Of a stretch of DNA of 15,728 bases, positions 13,849-15,728 are shown one piece after another. How positions within the stretch are numbered: position 1 is the first letter of the stretch; each line of letters opens with the position of its first letter. The notes under the pieces are model-generated. The model saw only the letters and a list, made by a program, of their open reading frames with translations, ran no database searches and was not told where the DNA came from. Position numbers and translations under genes: made by a program. The DNA comes from Bacteroidota bacterium (GTDB lineage Bacteria > Bacteroidota > Bacteroidia > Bacteroidales > Prolixibacteraceae), in the NCBI GenBank assembly GCA_030691295.1, contig JAUYEQ010000393.1:1-15728 (forward strand), read 5' to 3'.

Positions 13849-13886
13849 AGAGGGGACTGTTGGGGGACAGGCCTCTCTTTCTTTTT
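13849..13886 (+). terminator. Main intrinsic terminator of the TorF-glnK1-amt1 unit
   Basis: AGAGG (13849-13853) pairs with CCTCT (13872-13876) and, inside, CTGT (13857-13860) pairs with ACAG (13867-13870) around a G-rich loop. The tail CTTTCTTTTT follows. It separates the two P-II/Amt units into independent transcripts. Confidence 0.75.
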
Positions 13887-13982
13887 GCACCTGAGAGCAA
13901 AGAATAATGTTTTTTTCCAAAAACATAAATTCTGACACTTTGTGCATTTTTATCACAAATAACAATCTATTTTTCATCTTTC

Positions 13983-13990
13983 GTTAATTT
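13983..13990 (+). promoter_or_regulatory. Candidate upstream site of the glnK2-amt2 unit
   Basis: GTTAATTT, preceded by TTTC and followed by TAT and CTTT, resembles 11251-11270 and lies 66 bp before the -7 box. The surrounding stretch 13887-14126 holds no gene. It is T-rich, with runs near 13947, 13970, 13988 and 13999 that are less regularly phased than those upstream of the first unit. Confidence 0.3.
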
Positions 13991-14048
13991 TTTATATCTT
14001 TTTTAACCGATTAACCCCAATTATCAATACACCGATTCAATATTTTTA

Positions 14049-14056
14049 TATTTTTG
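14049..14056 (+). promoter_or_regulatory. Promoter -7 box of the glnK2-amt2 unit
   Basis: TATTTTTG matches TAnnTTTG exactly. The transcript would begin near 14062, giving a leader of about 65 nt that contains the hairpin at 14080-14100. No TTG is found at the -33 spacing, as in the first unit. Confidence 0.5.
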
Positions 14057-14079
14057 TTCGCATAAATAATTAACAACGT

Positions 14080-14107
14080 TCAGGAAAAACCCATTCCTGA
14101 TTTTATT
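14080..14107 (+). terminator. Leader hairpin of glnK2, possible attenuator
   Basis: TCAGGAA (14080-14086) pairs perfectly with TTCCTGA (14094-14100) around a 7-nt loop and is followed by TTTTATT. It lies between the predicted transcript start and the glnK2 ATG. It could be a leaky terminator or an attenuator. No competing stem or ligand-binding fold was recognised. Confidence 0.4.
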
Positions 14108-14126
14108 CACCCAAAATTTAATTGTT

Positions 14127-14471
14127 ATGAAGAAAATTGAAGCCATCGTTAGAAAAACCAAATTTGAGGAAGTACGGGCAGCGCTGCACGACGCCGACAT
14201 CGAATTTCTTTCCTGGTGGGAAGTAAAAGGACAGGGAACCGCCAGGCAGGGACTCATATTTCGCGGAATTGCCTACGACGTAAATTCTATTTCGCGTATC
14301 TGCATTTCATTTGTTGTGCGAGAAATTAATGTCGAGAAATCAATCAATGCCATTCTCGAATCGGCCTATACCGGCGAAAGCGGTGACGGAAGAATTTTCG
14401 TAAGCGACATCGTTCAATCCATCCGCATCCGAACCAAAGACCGTGGCGACGAATCCCTCTACAACAAATAA
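14127..14471 (+). CDS. glnK: P-II nitrogen regulatory protein (second, divergent copy)
   Basis: This 114-residue P-II protein opens like the first copy (MKKIEAIVRK) and keeps the B-loop TGESGDGRIF (82-91). The T-loop reads VKGQGTARQGLIFRGIAY (33-50): Tyr50 (E. coli Tyr51) is kept, but the preceding Tyr is Phe45, and the Gln at position 38 of the first copy is Thr, with Gln instead at 36 and 41. The C-loop is RIRTKDRG rather than RIRTGE. It therefore probably binds effectors or its partner differently. It precedes amt2 by 16 bp and has its own promoter, so it most likely controls amt2; cross-talk and mixed trimers with the first copy are possible. The P-II family call is firm; the altered behaviour is inferred. 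Confidence 0.92.
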   Translation: MKKIEAIVRKTKFEEVRAALHDADIEFLSWWEVKGQGTARQGLIFRGIAYDVNSISRICISFVVREINVEKSINAILESAYTGESGDGRIFVSDIVQSIRIRTKDRGDESLYNK

Positions 14472-14487
14472 TTCAGAAGCATATCCT

Positions 14488-15728
14488 ATGAATACAAAAA
14501 TAAAATACGCAGGGCTGGCAATACTCGGATTAATTGCCCCCACTCTACTTTTTGCTCAGGAAGCTGCCGTGGCAGTCGCAGAACCAACTCCTTATATTGA
14601 CTTTGGCAACACTGCATGGATGATAGTTGCAACAGCGCTGGTAATGCTGATGACTATTCCCGGTCTGGCTTTGTTTTATGGCGGTTTGGTCCGTCAGAAA
14701 AATGTTTTAAACATACTGATGCAGTGTTTCATTTTAACAGCAGTGATTACCCTCGAATGGGTATTCTTCGGCTACAGCCTTGCTTTTAGCTCGTCAACAG
14801 GAGTTCTTGCTCCGTTTATTGGCGGTTTCGACTGGGTATTTCTGAATGGAATTGGAATTAACGATGTTAGTCCATACTATATTTCGCAGGAAACTGCCAG
14901 AATCCCACACCTGTTGTTTGTGCTGTTTCAGGGAATGTTTGCAGTTATTACCCCGGCATTAATTATCGGCGCTTATGCCGAACGCATTAAATTCCGTGGA
15001 TTCCTGATTTTCTCTCTACTGTGGGCCATTTTTGTCTATAATCCGGTTGCTCACTGGGTTTGGTCAGCCGATGGTTGGTTATTCAACATGGGTGCACTTG
15101 ATTTTGCCGGCGGAACAGTAGTTCACATCAATGCAGGTATCGCAGCACTGGTTATGACACTCATGATTGGAAACAGAAGAAACTACAACAATCACCCAAC
15201 AGCGCCCCACAATATTCCACTGGTTGTTATTGGGACCGCATTGCTTTGGTTTGGCTGGTTCGGTTTTAACGCCGGAAGCGGTTTGGCTGCCGACGGATTG
15301 GCCATCAGCGCATTTCTTTCAACCCATGTTGCAACTGCAACCGCTGCGCTAACCTGGGCCTTGCTCGATTGGACAATCAATAAAAAACCAACAGTGATCG
15401 GCGTTTGTACCGGTGCAGTTGGAGGGCTTGTTGCCATTACACCCGCTGCAGGGTTTGTTGGGGTACCCGGTGCCGTAATTATTGGTGTTGTGGTTTCAAT
15501 CGCTTGTTTCTTTATGGTTTCGGTTGTGAAACACAAATACGGTTACGACGATACGCTCGATGCTTTTGGCGTACACGGCGTTGGCGGTATTCTGGGCGCA
15601 CTTCTAACAGGGTTACTGGCCACTCCTGCCATTCAGGCATCATACAGCGGTTTATTCTACGGCAACCCAAAACAGCTTTGGATTCAATTAATTGCGACAG
15701 TGGCGACCATGGTATTTTCTGGCTTAAT
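14488..15728 (+). CDS. amt: Ammonium transporter (second copy), 3' end beyond window
   Basis: The gene is open for 413 codons to the window edge. The product starts with a signal peptide, MNTKIKYAGLAILGLIAPTLLFA, cleaved probably before QEAA, as in E. coli AmtB, and differs in this from the first copy. Asp205 in LDFAGGTVVH, the twin histidines His213 and His363 (AFGVHGVGG), GAYAERIKF at 161-169 and WFGFNAGS at 257-264 mark an Amt channel. The periplasmic loop between helices at about 105-140 is longer than in the first copy. It is expected to continue for a few dozen more codons, with the cytosolic tail outside the window. It pairs with the divergent glnK2. Confidence 0.95.
   Translation, partial: MNTKIKYAGLAILGLIAPTLLFAQEAAVAVAEPTPYIDFGNTAWMIVATALVMLMTIPGLALFYGGLVRQKNVLNILMQCFILTAVITLEWVFFGYSLAFSSSTGVLAPFIGGFDWVFLNGIGINDVSPYYISQETARIPHLLFVLFQGMFAVITPALIIGAYAERIKFRGFLIFSLLWAIFVYNPVAHWVWSADGWLFNMGALDFAGGTVVHINAGIAALVMTLMIGNRRNYNNHPTAPHNIPLVVIGTALLWFGWFGFNAGSGLAADGLAISAFLSTHVATATAALTWALLDWTINKKPTVIGVCTGAVGGLVAITPAAGFVGVPGAVIIGVVVSIACFFMVSVVKHKYGYDDTLDAFGVHGVGGILGALLTGLLATPAIQASYSGLFYGNPKQLWIQLIATVATMVFSGL

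Overview
The window looks like a chromosomal stretch of a Bacteroidota bacterium, plausibly a Marinilabiliales-type marine or sediment lineage (inference). The evidence is a C-terminal type IX secretion (T9SS) sorting domain, several promoters with the Bacteroidota -7 box TAnnTTTG, a TorF-family barrel, AT-rich intergenic DNA and mostly absent Shine-Dalgarno sites. No rRNA, tRNA, CRISPR array, phage gene or transposase was seen.

Layout. Positions 1-226 (minus) hold the N-terminus of the glutamate synthase large subunit. argH (600-1937, minus) follows on the same strand. A 466-bp gap (1938-2403) carries the argH promoter, a 118-bp MITE-like element and repeated TGACA motifs. Positions 2404-5086 (plus) form a stress module: two Hsp20 proteins, a Phe/Asn-rich lipoprotein, a CbpA-type J protein and a tightly coupled 68-residue unknown. 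Two Tat-signal aldo/keto reductases converge at about 6150; the longer one ends in a T9SS sorting domain. A diacylglycerol-kinase-like lipid kinase and an LtaS-like membrane phosphotransferase lie at 8026-10833 (minus).

The right end (about 11100-15728, plus) is a nitrogen-acquisition locus with two P-II/ammonium-transporter units. The first is a TorF-like barrel, glnK1 and amt1, closed by a terminator. The second is glnK2 and amt2, with amt2 cut by the window edge. Each unit has its own promoter. Together with glutamate synthase at the left edge, the theme is ammonium uptake, sensing of 2-oxoglutarate and energy state by P-II proteins, and assimilation into glutamate; argH is an arginine-biosynthesis neighbour.

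Most genes belong to known families and no clear new defence or mobile system was found. The points most worth checking are the divergent glnK2, a similar sequence block at the same distance upstream of both nitrogen promoters, helically phased T-tracts before the first nitrogen promoter, a Tat-plus-T9SS reductase, a Ser in place of the LtaS nucleophilic Thr, and the MITE-like element.
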